Origin: Certhia americana
Lineage: Eukaryota; Chordata; Aves; Passeriformes; Certhiidae
Direction of reading: 5' to 3'
Assembly (NCBI GenBank): GCA_018697195.1
Contig: CM031864.1
Span: 21,017,943-21,081,942, forward strand
Length of the DNA stretch: 64,000 nucleotides
The translations under genes were made by a program, and so were the position numbers. Position 1 is the stretch's first letter. Each line of letters begins with the position of its first letter. Of the stretch, positions 1 through 13,423 are shown in pieces. The notes beneath the pieces were generated by a model that saw nothing but the letters and a program-made list of their open reading frames with translations, ran no database searches and was not told where the DNA came from.

Positions 1-2643
1 TTTCACTTCGGATAACTACAAATTCTGAGCTCTTACTTTGATTGCACATGTTAATCCACTAGATCTCATAAATAGTATGAGGACATCTTTTTTATATTCA
101 ATATTTTTTTCCCTGTGCTATGTTTAATCTCTGTTTTCTGTTTTTCTTCTAATTTTCCTTTAAACACAGCAGCATTTGATAGCTCTGTATCCTGGGGAAA
201 GAAAAAAAAAAAGTGTATACAAAGGAATATTTTTATCTAACCATAAAATGATGCCAGAAATCCAACAGGGACCAAACACCATGTTGGAACAAAAATAGTC
301 CAGAGATACACTTTCAAAGTTGAGCACCTGCTGTAAAATAACCATCTGTGTTTAACTGTAATTTAATTATAGCTTCATTCCTTTTGTGTACACTGGAAGG
401 ATCTCATAGGTCTTCCCTAGTTGGTCTGCAATCAACTTCTGGCATTTTGCAAAAGCAACAGACATGTTCTCTTAATAACACCTGCTAACTTTTTTTGCTC
501 CCATTTCAACAAAAGTCTTCTGGGATTTTACAATGCTGTTGAGGAACAAAATAAAAATTATGACTAAATCTGAAGTAAAAACCTGCATTAATTAATCACC
601 TGCCCTAAAAAGCCAATATTATTGGCTATCAGATTACCATTTCTCTTTCCACAAAAGTAAATCAAGAATCACAGGGGTAGAAGATTTTTTTTCTTATTTT
701 TGAGGGGGAAAGAAAATCAGTATTCTCCAAAGATCTCCAAGCTACCACAGCAATCTATATTAATTGAAAACTGCAGTGTTATGCACAATAACTCATAGCA
801 AAATAAAGTTCATAGACATTAATACTTGCTGAAACTAAGCCAGTCTATTTGAATTTATTGGAATTAGAACAAAAAAACAACACAGCAACTTCCCATGGGT
901 AGAAGGATCCAGCCAGAGACCCCAGATTTCATCTTAGTGTGACCAGCTCATTAGGCCAAATGATTCAAATATTAATGGTCAAAGTTAGCTGTCTAATTAA
1001 AGCTTGATGTCAGAAGAATTTTTTCTAAGATTATTTAATTGACTATTTAATTAATTACAAGATAAAGGATTGAAATATCTTATGTTTTCAGTGTGCCTTT
1101 ATATATTTCTTATATATGCACAAATAAATCATTAGCTGCTGAATGTAAGTCCTATGGATGAAACTGCAGAAAGCAGTGTTAAGGCCCTGAAGCCCATGGA
1201 ACCTTGTAATTAAAAATTCTAATAATGAAAACTAGCAACTTCAAAAAAAAAAGTGGGATATACCTGAATTCAGCGCTGGCTCATAATAGACAAAATCTTG
1301 AAATATATATATATATATATATAAACCTAAACTAGCTTCCCTGAATGTTCAACCACTAGCTGCCCCATTACCAAGCATTCATACAGATAAAGATTTTAAG
1401 GGTTTTGTTCTGAACAGTGGCTGACAGAAATATCAGCATTAGCGGGATACAAAAAACTTTCATATATTCTTAACTATTAAAAACTACAACAAAATCAACA
1501 ATGAAGATGTTTACTCAGATAAAGCAGTAGTCTCCCCAAGACCCTAAATCATATCTCTCTACTTCTCTAGCTACTGTTGTTTTTTAGCACTTTTGCAGAT
1601 CCCTAGATACTTTAAGCTCATACACTCATTAAACAAACTCCTGCAAGGGACAAAATACTTTTTAGGTAACCTAACACTGCCAATTACCACTCAAAATCAG
1701 ACCCACATTCTTTCCTGACAGCAAATCAATGCAATCTTCCAATCCTGAAGTAGATTTGAGGTAGTGAAGAGTGGCCAAACTCAAATTCATATATAAACTG
1801 AGGTGTCCTTGAAAAAATCCTGCACTTTGCTCACTGAGTTGGAGCACAATTGTTGAATATTATTTGATTCTCTTTTAGTGAAATGCCTCCAAAGAAAACT
1901 CTCATGGAAATGACATTGAAATTAAAGTATTCAACAAGCTCTGTTCTGTTGAACTTTCTCAGTGCCACACTGAAGTAAATCAAGTACAAAACACCTCAGA
2001 TCTCAGATTTCTGTTTGCACTTCCACCCCACACAGATCCATAGCAATCTTTCAAACATCCATTAGGAAATGCCATTCCAGCAGCACCCACCTACAGGCAG
2101 AGAGGGTTTTCCTGCTTGAACTGGTTGCAGCAGCAGAGGCCATTCCATGTAATGTAAGCACAGACAGGATGCTCATGAAGGAAATGGGCACCTTGACTTA
2201 GAACTCTGGCACGTGATGAACAAAGCAGACAGGTGGATGCATCCTTGCAAATGGACAACCTTTCTTCCTTTTCTCTTTTCTTTCAACAGCTGTGAACAAA
2301 AAGCTCTAGACTGGCTCAATAGCAATTCCCTACCCATAGGCAGCTGTATGCATGATGCAAATTTAGTCCAGCTGCTAAACTAAATATAAAACAGGTGTTT
2401 TTTATTGCAAGTCTGACTGAATCATCAAGTAAAAAAAGTCTCTAAATAATCACTGTTTCTAAAAGAAAGAAAAACCTGAAACAAAAAACTCCACCTCACA
2501 GGTCACGGAAGGTGGAACTTAATTAATACCATCAGCAAACCAGGAAAAGCCATGAACAATTCCAATAGTTTTACCACTTTCTTTGTACCAATCTTCTACT
2601 CACAGCTGCACAGGAATTACAGACCACAAGAGTTTGAGTAGAG
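1..2643. other. AT-rich unique sequence, no gene seen
   Basis: I see no reading frame with recognisable protein features; the only open frame over 60 codons (160-345, minus) has ordinary AT-rich composition and no motif. The stretch contains homopolymer runs, an (AT)n run at 1303-1323 and many TAATTA-type words around 1000-1060. Nothing resembles a known repeat family until the LTR-like element at 2644. It is probably intergenic or intronic vertebrate DNA. Confidence 0.6.
1303..1323. repeat. (AT)n microsatellite
   Basis: A pure alternating AT run of about ten units. It is likely to be length-polymorphic. No other function is visible. Confidence 0.95.
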
Positions 2644-3091
2644 TGATAGTTAATTTGTCACAGGGTGAAAAGTAGAAGTTTGGGGGTTTGAAAATGGGGG
2701 TTCAAGGGGCAAGATGGAGGAATTTGGGTGTGTCCTGTCTTTCTTGTTGTTCTTCTTGTCCTCCATCTCCTGCTGTGATGGTGGCTCTTTTTGGTTGGTT
2801 TAGAGACAGACTGTCCAACATAGGTGATAGGTATAGGAAAGTTATCATAAATAATGTACATGTAGTTTTTCGTATAAAAGTAAACACCACCCTGAGGGAG
2901 ATGGATTGTGCCCTGGACTGACTTGCTGAGAGGATCTCTGCTAGTCAGGGAAAGAATGGAATAGATAAGGAGAAATAAACATCCTTGGAAAAGAGAAGAG
3001 ACAACTCTCGACTTTTTCTTTGGTCATGGGGCTGGGAGAAAAGGACTTTCTAAACCTCAGAAATCATCAAAATATCAAAAAACCCAAGACA
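2644..3091 (+). mobile_element. LTR-like retroelement, copy 1 (probable solo LTR)
   Basis: A block of about 448 bp recurs at 51073-51521 with roughly 92% identity by eye, and in older form at 36823-37310. It starts with TG (TGATAGTTAATTTGTCACAG) and can be closed on a CA at 3091, the usual ends of a retroviral LTR. A TATA-like TATAAAA lies near 2873 and an AATAAA polyadenylation signal near 2975, in the order promoter then poly-A site expected of an LTR on the plus strand. No gag, pol or env coding lies on either side, so it is probably a solo LTR left by recombination. I found no clear target-site duplication, so the ends are uncertain by several bases. The family name is not recognised. Short open frames inside it on both strands have no protein features and are not genes. 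Confidence 0.7.
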
Positions 3092-4285
3092 GGGATGGGA
3101 GGAATGCCTCAGAAGTAAAAAATTCAGAAGACATTAAAGACAGACACAGAAGAACCTCCACTGCTCTTCAGAGGTGTCTAAAAAGCTGGGTTTGACCCTA
3201 ATCACCTGGTTCCTTCCCAAGGAGCCCTTTTTTCTCTGTTGAGGCTTAATAACACTGAATAGTGTAAACAAAAGGTGTAGAGGAAAATTCATTCACAACT
3301 TTACAAATTGCACAGTAAATGAAAAACTAAAATCACAGTCTTAGGCCCACAGTACCCTAACTAGTACCCAAAAAATATGGTCCCAGAAATTTACAAAGCA
3401 GAGGTGACACTTAAACCATTTTTCCTCTCCTAATTAATAATTACAGTTGCCTCATGTTCTGGATGTCCAGCAAACACTGCCTGGGCTATGTGGACAGTCA
3501 TTCTAGATGGAGTGCTTCATAATGTAATTTTCAATTTTTCTATTCAATTAAAGGGCTGGAGGTCTTTCTGTCTGTAAAAAAAATATTGCCCATAAATCAC
3601 TTCCTCCTGCTTCTCTCTCAACTCCAGAAAAAAAAAACCCTTTCTTTAAACCTCTTAAAAGCTCAGTTATTTGTAAATCTCTCTTTTTGCCTTCAAGAAA
3701 GAGCTGAGTTTTCTTCTGTTTACACTATTCCCTTAATTTGCTTACAGCTAGGATTGATTAAACACATAATAACTAAACCTTCTCTTGAAAGGCAATTTGC
3801 AGTGGCCATGCTGCCATGCATTTTAGATTATATTTTTAAAATAACTGCTTCCTCAAGGGTATTACCTAACCTCTAATGCCACTGAACATTCAAAGGTTTG
3901 CATTTAAGAATCCAATTTCATATACAAAAATAACTCTGTTTACTACAAACCCAGTCTTCCCATCTCAAACCTGCTCAAACTCTGCCTCTAACACATATTC
4001 CTCACTCTGATCCTGAAGTTTTAACATCAGGGGCTCTGTTGTAATACCAGATTGAATAAGACCTCCCAAAGTCTTTTAAGACCATTTCTAAACCTTTTAT
4101 CAGAAGTTTTTAATGCTGTTCATTGACCACAGGTGAAATTCTCATTACTGACAGCTAATCACATTGCTTCCATAGGTACAATCTGTCATTTATTGCACAT
4201 GCTACTCTTGCTTCCAGTGACAGCCTCAGCTAAATTAGTTTTAGTTACACCTTACCTAAATGTTCAAACATATAATTTCTTAATT

Positions 4286-4301
4286 AAAAAAAAAAAAAAA
4301 A
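4286..4301. repeat. poly-A run
   Basis: A run of 16 A with no recognisable retrotransposed body upstream. Confidence 0.9.
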
Positions 4302-7300
4302 GGTAAAAAGCTGATATAGCAGAATGAAAATAAATAAATCCCTGTGGCAACACAAATAGCAATACAAATACAACTCAGTAGCTGAACTGAAAATTTAAAA
4401 AATACATGTATTTTATTAAATGCGATACATGCATCAGGAATGTATTATTTAAGTGTTTGGCGTTTGCACACTTTCTGGTGAATATTAATTACTAGAGCAA
4501 TTAACAATATAGAGAATACTTATAATGAGTTGAAGTCATATGCTTTACTGTCACCCCGGAGTTTTAATGCACTTGCCATATGTTCTCCTAATAATTGCTA
4601 CTTTTGCTTTCTGAATATGGTAAGGGAACTTATTAACTTGTGAAGCTTCTGAGATATATGCACTTGTGAATGGATATGGGGAAAGAATGCCAAAATGTTT
4701 GTTCATTCTTATGTAGCCTGATTTAATATGAAGTTAGACTTAAGGAAAAAGGCTAAATTAATATATTTGAATGGAAAGGCAAACATCCAACGAAAAATTA
4801 TCCTTTTGAAAGCATATGAAAAAATTAGGGAAACTCTTCTGAATTTAGCAGTCACAGGGATTTTCAGATCAAGTCTGTCTGATTAGGTTGCATTCCACCT
4901 GCAATGCATTTTTCAGTTGTGTTTTGTTTATCACTATTTTATTTATATCCATTTTCATTATTAACATGCTGTGCATGAAGTCCCTCAGTATTCACTCATT
5001 AAACAATAAAGTGTTAGCTGTGCTCGACATTTGCTTGTTGCAACAAGCTGTACACAAATACATGGAAATTGATGCTATTTGTGAGCAGAATTTCTATCAA
5101 TTTCTTACCTGATGTTTAAAACATCTCAAACTCTAACCAGTAAGCATAAAAATTAATATAGCTTACAAAGCAGACCTTTACAATAAGATCTCTACATTTT
5201 GTATATGCTAAAATTCTTCAGTTAAAAAAAGAAGAAATGGAGTCATATTGCAAATAAAGGAACTCTAGCACCCTTATGAAGGAAGAAGCTGATTATTTAA
5301 AACTATCCTATGCAACTCTCATTCATCACATGAAAGAGCTTTATTGTTTTGTATAATTAAATATGTAATTTACTGCGAGTCCTGTCATCCAAAACTAAAA
5401 CCTTAGAGACACTGGTCCTAAATTAATTGCTAATATAGCAATTTCCTTTTACTTCATTGCCAAAAAATGCAGCAAACAAAGTTTTTAATTCATCACCTCT
5501 TGAAATTTTGGAGTTGAAAATAGCATTAGCTATTCATTTTAAAGCCATGATAATATATTTCATCAAAATTACATGCTTTTTCTTGTGCTGAAATCTGTGT
5601 TGTACTGAAGTAAATGAAGGATTCTCTATTTACCTCATTGGAGCTGAAATCTCATGCTAACATTTAAAGAAAAGAAACCATCAGTCATAAAAAGACAGAT
5701 TAAAAAGTTAAGTCCAATATATAAATATCTTTCTCATCAGAGGCTTCATACCAGACTTGGCTGAGGAAATTTAAATGGTTTTGGATCCTGCTCCTCTTCA
5801 GGAGCTCCCCTGAATAAAAACATCCAGAATGCCTTAGTATTGCTGGAAAAACACCAGGCACGGTTGCCCTTGTTAAATACAAAACAGGGGTTAACAACAT
5901 ATCACCCGTGGATCTATATCTCTAATCTGCATTTTTATGTATACCTATTTATCTTTGTGTCTCTTTATGCAGAAATATGGAAGGCCAACAACAGAAGAGT
6001 ATTCCTTTGTAGAAAGTTTAGTTCACTTCAGTGAAAATTGTTAGAGCCCATTCCTTCTGAAAATACCTGAATTTTAAACAGGACATTTCCTTCAGCAAAG
6101 CACAAGTGTCTCATTCCCACCCATGTCAAAACTTCACAGAAGCAGCATTTCTGGCATCTTCATATTGCCATGTGTTTAAAATATTCTTTTAGCTTGATGT
6201 TATAATAGACAGTCCAATTCCCAGGGCTTTGATACCTGCACTCTTAGCAAACCTTTGCCCAATGTTTTTATTAACTCAATTTAATGGAACCTTTTTTATG
6301 GTGACCTTAAGAATTTAATAACTCTGCAATGCAAGGACAATACCACCTGCAGGCTCTTCTGGGATTAAATTGTGGTAGTTCAATATGTCTGCAGGAATAC
6401 ATAAAAGAAAAGCAGAAAATAAAATGTCAGGAACTGCACAAATCAGTCACTCATTGCTGAAGCTGGGAATTATGCCTGGTTATGGTGTCCTGCTCTGAGA
6501 CATGTGACATAAAACTCTGCTTCTGAAACATGCTGCAGCCTACTTAATGCTGCTTAATGGTATTAATCTAGCTTTGATCATGTCAGATATGTTGGCAATT
6601 TTCAATTCCAGAGTGTCTTCCTTTCTGACAGACACTCTGCATATCTTACAGATACGATCAATACGTTATTAGTCAACAACCTGAGAAGAGGCACATAAAT
6701 TAATCCTTTTCTGTCAACCCAGCAGTTTGTACTTGGGTGAAACCTCACCCTTGTAGTATGCGTGAGACTGATCCTAATCCAATTAGGGTAAAATGAACTT
6801 TTTTTCCTATGGCACTCTCCATCTATGTTAACTGAACCCCCTGAAGGCAGCTGCTCTGAGGAAATAACTTTATGCTTGACCTTTTATGGGCAAGGGTAAA
6901 ATCAGTATAGATACATAAATATGCAAGGGAAGTCAATAAGTTTGCTCTCTCTCAATTCCTCCTTTAACCTCCACTAGCACCTGTAAAATAATGCCAGGGA
7001 ATGCTGCTGATTTCAAAGTGACAGGGGTGTATTTATTTTACTTGCATAAAGGACTCTGTCACTTCAGCTTTACACTGAGTACAGCATGTACCTTTGTTTG
7101 GCTGAGGGGCAAGTTAATACAGAGTGACAGCCCTGTCTGTAGTACTGTAGGATTTGAAAAACAGAGGATGTTAACAGCCTACAATATGCAAAACAAATAA
7201 TTTCTTCTCTTTGTGATAGCTACCAGATATAATGACAACCATTAAGGAAATAAGACTTGCTTGCTGCTGTTATTTCTCCAGTAGGAAATATAGGAGAGAG

Positions 7301-9878
7301 GATACATCTAAGAGTGCATTTGAACCCATTTTAATGGTAGTAGAATAGGGTGCAGTTCTGTACTAATGATGCAGTGCATGCTGGAGGTGGTCCTTAACAA
7401 GGTAGTACTTAACTGACTCCTTTTTCTCAGTTTTTCTCACATCAATATGGAATATAATGGCTATGGGCCATGATTCCTCTTCTTTCACCTAAACTTCTTC
7501 TAAATATCTCCCTAGACCTTACCTAACTTCCCTGTGTTAAAATTAATTGATTTTTTTTTGTGTGTTGCTATCTAAAACAAGTAGCTTCATTAAATCAGGA
7601 AAGCTTTATTTTCCAGCATAATTAGAAAGGATAAAATAAATTTATCAAACTCTCAAAAGTAAAAATAGCTCTGAACAAGACTAAGAAAAGAAATCTGTAG
7701 ATCTAAAGTCTTGAGGAGTTATGGATGAATAACACATGCATAACAGTGTAAACTTACATCCTACCACAGCATCTTGGTATCCAGTTCCAAACCTTTAAAT
7801 CATCATAGCATGCCTGTGCTGAGAACAGGATAAGAACAAGCATTCCAGGTTTGAGTATATTATTTGTCCATCTAATAACTATTTTCATTTCCTCATTAAC
7901 TTACACCAACATGGATAACTATGTCAAATGCTGTCTGCACAGTTCCTTCTCTAAAAAAAACTCTGTTGTCAAACTCAGTTCTCAAAAATACCTACCTGAA
8001 AAAGACTCACATCCCCCTGGCACTTAGTGTCACATCATGAAAGATAGGAAAAACACAGACACAAGATGAAAGGGAATGTTTTTTAAGAAATATTTCCTAA
8101 AGGTAAAATTGTGTTCCTCTCTTTTTCCTGAACTTCCTAATCCCAACAAACTTCTTGGTAAGTTGCTCTGTGGATGTTCTCAGGCAAGAAGCAAGTTCAC
8201 CATCAAAGCAAAGTTCTACTTATTCCCAGTGTCAAAAGGTTTTCCACACCCAAAAAATATAACTTCAAGGAAGAAATTATTGTTTTGCAATGTTCTAGAC
8301 AACTTAAAAGGAGACAGGAGCTGCATACCTAAAAGCTATGTGTGTACCAAACTGTCAGAAGTGCTGCTGAATATCTGGTTCAAAATCAATGATCCCTGTC
8401 TGACTTGAGTTGGTGAATTTTACAGTTCCTGACATATTCAATCATATTCACAAATATATCCTGCAACCATGGAAGTAAACTAGACTTTCCAAGAGTCTTT
8501 CACAGGACAAAATGCTACCTGCATATAAGTTTTCATATATCGATATTGATGGCACTATTGATTGATATTAATGGGATTAACATTTGATTTTACACATAAA
8601 CACACCTATGTAGCTTAATTTATCAGACCACAGCTACCAAACAGCAGCAGTCAGCAGCTCACAAGGGGATTGCAAATCCAATTAGGAATACTTACACATA
8701 CAGGAAGATGTTTTTTCAGAATACCTTTTCTTGCTAGCAGGATGCCAATAAAATATGTGATAAAAGCAGTGTTGCTATTTCAAAATAGCATGCAAGTAAG
8801 CACAATAAAATTGAGAAATCAAAACACCTAATTGCAAAAGGGCCAAATCAAACTATAAATTCTCTAACCTGGAACACAGGCCCTTTCAGTCAAGGATCAT
8901 GCTGCAAGGTGCAAAGTTTGATTGCAAGATCAAAGATCAAGGTCAGTATTTTTTACTGCAATAATTTCCTGTGTATTGTTTGAAGACAAACTTTGATGTT
9001 ATTTAGTATTTACAGAGGTACTCAATCTCTCATCACCAAAATGCTGTGCTGCCTGTCATAGCAGGAAACTCATTGAAATGTTGTTCAGTATCAAAAACTC
9101 TTGGGGGTTTTTTTCTACAGAAGATATTTTCCTCCTTTTATCTTTTAGTGCACCTTAGACTAGAATTGGGAGTGTTTTCTAACTGGAATAAAGACTTTGA
9201 GAAGTACTATCATGCACTGAGGAAAGCCCAGAATCTGAAGAACTTTCAAGTCAAAAGCAAGTTTTATTAATGTATAAATTAAAATACTCTACAGGCAATA
9301 ACAGGGAATTAAAAGATGAGGGGCAAAGAATAGTTATGAAATGAAATTCAGATGCCTGCTATTTTTTACCTAATAAATGGAATGACAGGTAATAGAGTGC
9401 AAAAAGGATTGCAATAAACTGTTTCATAGTTGTATTTTTAAAAAGCACTATTCACAATGGCAGAACTGTTGCAATTCTTAAAAGATTTCACCAGTCCTGG
9501 GTTTCTCCCCAGATACTTTTTCTGTCTTATAGCTGAAAAAGTTAAGTATTCCAAATCTTAGAAAAGGCCATTTTTACCCATTTACACTTGAAAACTATTA
9601 AATATAACCCTTTCTAGAGGAAAAAGAAGACACACAGAACCATGCCTACATCTCCTTGGAGATAGCCAAGACACAATAGACCAGGTCTCAGAAAGCGCAA
9701 CTATCACATTACTGCAAGCTTCCAAACTCAACAATGACTTTTTTATTAATAATTTCAAACCTTGTCTTAGGCTTTTCATCAAAAATGAAGAACAATTAAA
9801 CTCTTATTATCTTTCCCCTAATGGCGTTTGGAACTTTCATTGAAAATTTATGATTTTGATGTGTGCCCAGTTAAGATT

Positions 9879-9946
9879 AAAAAAAAAAAAAAAAAAAAAA
9901 AAAACCAAAAAAAACCCCAAAAAAACAAACAAACAAAAAAAAAACC
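9879..9946. repeat. A-rich low-complexity tract with C runs
   Basis: A run of more than 20 A passes into A blocks broken by CC, CCCC and CAAACAAAC. The same composition recurs at 35851-35895 and 49151-49194, and on the opposite strand at 39053-39177 and 60792-60924. The open frames through it (9828-10073 plus and 9848-10042 minus) are homopolymer artefacts. It could be the decayed tail of a retrotransposed sequence, but no body is recognisable upstream. Confidence 0.85.
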
Positions 9947-10526
9947 ACTCAAAGAAATATGTTTAACCTTTTCTTTCCACAGCTTCTCTTTCAAGGTTGC
10001 TGGAAGCATTCTAATATCTGAGCCTATGCCTCTGACATGCAATAATGAAGCATTTTGTTTGTATGTTTCTTGAACTCAAGTAGCTGCATAGAAGAAATCA
10101 CAGTTCAGCCAGCTCATCTCTTTTCTTAGTTTTAGTTTAGTTTGATTAAATGATCATGAAACTTCTGACTCCTCCAATGGGGTGGCATTGGGTAGATGTA
10201 ATCTGAAGATAACCACACTGATTTTTACAGGGTCTGATAAACAAATACAGGGTTGAATGACTTTGTCTTAATTCTTGAGGTGTTTTTACTGCATTGCCAA
10301 GAAATACTGTTTGAATTTTTGTTCACTTTCCCATTTCCTCTTTTCTTGCTTTCATTTAGAAGAGACTGATGAAAATATAATGAAATATTGACAAGAAAGT
10401 AAAGCAAAAACACAAAAAAAAAGCAGAAGGGTGAAGGAAAACACACAGGGCTCTAGAAAATCCAATTATTTAACATGGGAAATCTTACTTATATTTGCTT
10501 TGTTTGTGCGCATGGCTTTTGCTTTC

Positions 10527-10655
10527 CCTATTAAACCATCTTTACTGCAATACATGGGGTTTCTCACTTTTCCCCTTCTGATTCTCCTCCCCATCCCACT
10601 GGCAGGGGAGGGAGCAGCTGGAGGGTGTTTAGCTGCCAGCTGGGCTTAAACCAGG
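10527..10655 (+). mobile_element. Avian endogenous retrovirus LTR fragment (R/U5 part)
   Basis: The order of landmarks matches the 3' half of a common bird ERV LTR: an ATTAAA polyadenylation-type signal, a TTTCTCACTTTT box, a CCCATCCCACTGG segment, a G-rich block with GGGAGGGAGCAGCTG, and a terminal GCTGGGCTTAAACCA. In the family as I know it this end reads close to GCTGGGGTTAAACCA. The U3 part is missing or unrecognisable, and no primer-binding site or gag sequence follows. It is therefore a truncated, diverged LTR remnant with no coding capacity. The assignment rests on recall of the repeat consensus rather than a search, and the class (ERVL or other) is not decided. Confidence 0.6.
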
Positions 10656-13423
10656 AGACCTACTCAAGATCTAACCAAAATCACCCTTGCTGTAAAGACA
10701 CTGCTCACACTGAAACAAAGCCTAGCTGCCAATAAATAAAATGTGCAGCCTCACACCATACAAAGAAGAAAAAATCTACAAATCTGGATATTGGTATGTG
10801 TCTCTCTACCAATCAGTCCTAATTAAATATAATCTTAATAAAGACAATTTTTTTGAATCACAGAATACAGCATTTCAAAAAACAATATCATTGTTTCATA
10901 TAAAATGCAGTGACACTGCCTCAAGCAAAAGTAATATCTATTTCCAATCACAAGTTTAAAGGAAAAGATAATCACTCTATGTCAACAACACTCAATTAAT
11001 TTCTCCTCAGTACAGTATTCCAAGAATCTAAAGTTAACTCTGCTAAAGAATAACAAACTGGTACATGGTATCTGCCCTTCCTCATGAGTTGTGCTAACTG
11101 CATTAAAAATAAATAAATAAACCCTGGAAACCTTAAAGAATGAAACAAAACCGTGTCAAGTAATTTAATAACAAATAATTAAGCCAGTTTTCAATCTTGT
11201 TGAAAACCTTAATGTGTTCTGAAATGGTACTACCAGCTTTTTTTGTTGGTAATAAAAATTCTTAAAATACCCATTAGAACCAACAAATATGTTTCTCATA
11301 TGAGAGTTACAAGTGAGAGCATATTCTGTACACTTTACAACTTGTCTGCCAAGAGTCCTGGAAAGGTGCTGAAGTCTTGTCTTCCTCAGAATTCAAGTGT
11401 TTGAATAACAAGTCTCAACAATGGCTCTGGATGAAGCCTTGCCACTGAGAGTTCATCATCCTTCATTCTGCTTTCAGAAGTTATTCTCCTCTTATAAAGA
11501 CAAGCTGAAATACCATCAGTACCTTAGAAATTGCTTGGACTCATGCTAGAACATTCTGTAAAAGTAGTTTGCTGTCTGGGACACTGGGGCAGAGTTTGTG
11601 TCACAGCACTGTTCAAATAAGACCGACATATACAGGCTCAGGGCTCTCAAATAGAGTCTGAGCACGAAAAACAATTTGTTATGTCTTGGGATCCTGTTTT
11701 CATCCCAAGTCAATATTTTTAAAACATTTTAGCTTAGTTTAGAGTCAGGTTTTTTTATGAATAACTCATAATAGAGTTATTAGAAATAACTAATAATAGA
11801 GTTATTTGTATGAGCATTCTCTTAGTTCCCTATCTGTAAAGGGCAGGAGAAGAATCTACCCTACCTGATTTGTGAGTGCTGCCATCCATGCTGATCATTC
11901 TCATTCCCTACCAGCTCATGGAGAGGCTATGCAGCTGATCTGTGTCAGACTTTAATTTTGACTATAAAATGGATAAAATGCTTGGGAGACTAAATCCCAA
12001 ACTTGTTGATGTGCAGATGTCTTTGCTTAGACTTATGGATCCTACCTCACTCACCCACATAAACCTGAGATTTTGGGAATACAGCACTAAGGTACAGAAG
12101 ATCACCTAAGATACAATTTGAATAAAGTTTTGTTTGGGGTTTTTTGCTGTGCTTCTGTAACTTTTATTATAATTATTTGGATTATTAAAATTGAAAATCA
12201 AGAGATAAACTAATGGCAAATATCTTAAGTTAAACCATAATAAAACACTTGCTAGAAATGAAGTGCAAGAATATTCAGATCAATCCAAAATGGATTACAG
12301 AAGGAAAGAAAGAAGGCTCACTGGTCTGCTCCATCTGTACTGACAGCATAAGAGCAAGAAGGTCAGAAAACAGGCAAGAACAAACCATTTTTCTCTTTCT
12401 CTTCCACTCATCTCTTTCGCCTCTACTACACAGGTTCATACTTCATCATCTTCTGAGGATAACAAAATTTCAATTTCTGTGTACTTCTAATGAATTTAAC
12501 ATGACATCATCTCACCAGAACTCCAACATTTTCTGCTGTAGTGTGCACTTTTCCCAGGAGTGATTCTCAAGGATAGGTCAAACCCACAAGATTTCATCAA
12601 GTTCTCTCAGCAGAAATGTCAGCATATTATTACTGGCCAGGGAAATTTATAGCAAAATAAATATCTCAAGGGTAATTTCTTGTACTATTAAGCAGGAGAA
12701 TATTATTTCCAACAAGCAGGCTGACGTGACAAAATACAGTTACAGAATTACAAAATGAATGATATGAACTCTCCAGAAAGATGTTTAAAGAAGTGACCCA
12801 ACTATCAGTGTTCTTGACATGCCAGAGAAAATTCCAGAGCAAGCATTTGTTAACATGTTTAAAATTAATTTTTTGTATGGTTTATGTTATTATTGACAAT
12901 TTGAAGCCAGTTAGCGATGAATAAAACGAGAAATAAAATTCCATCTTCCTGGTAAAAGAAACTGATTACTTTTTTACATTCCTTTCTAGGAAGGATACTG
13001 CTTTTTGAATTAGAAAGCACAGTTCAGAGCATTCTGCAACAAACTGGGGACTATAAGATGTCTACTAAAAAAATACTTTATCATGGAAATAAAATAAGAG
13101 AAAAGTTTATATTCCTTCCTTATACATGTAAATCATGCTAATATATCCCTTGAAGGAAAAAGAAAAAATTATTTCACATGTAATACAGGCTTATCATAAA
13201 GAATTTGCACAGTGTTTTCTAGATCCCTATCAGTACACACAGAGATAAGCATCCCTTTGATCATCGTACTTGTCGGCCATCTGTTTAACTGACACCTGTG
13301 CAACAACAACTTAAACAAACACAACCCCATTTCTCAGCTCTTCCACAAAGACCTCAGCAAATGAGAAACTCAGAAAGGAAGAATTGCTCAAAATATTTAA
13401 GCCAGATTGGATGCTTCAAGAGA
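10656..13423. other. AT-rich unique sequence, no gene seen
   Basis: No gene or repeat family is recognisable apart from the duplicated palindromic motif at 11760-11806. The open frame 12249-12563 (plus, 104 codons) shows no domain, signal peptide or family similarity and is treated as a chance frame. Confidence 0.55.
11760..11806. repeat. Two tandem copies of a 22-bp palindromic motif
   Basis: AATAACTCATAATAGAGTTATT at 11760-11781 has an 8-bp inverted repeat (AATAACTC / GAGTTATT). It is repeated with one change at 11785-11806, after the spacer AGA. It probably arose by local slippage, and no function is evident. Confidence 0.85.

Larger units (their letters stand above)
3092..10526. other. 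AT-rich unique sequence, no gene seen
   Basis: About 7.4 kb without any recognisable coding, RNA gene or transposon. The open frames (for example 3586-3876 and 8076-8408, plus) have no motif or family resemblance and are of a length expected by chance in AT-rich DNA. Landmarks are an A16 run at 4286-4301, a 16-bp palindrome at 4399-4414 and an A-rich tract at 9879-9946. The part around 4381-4640 is free of repeats and rich in TAATTA and TTAAT words, and is flagged as a possible conserved non-coding element. Confidence 0.55.
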
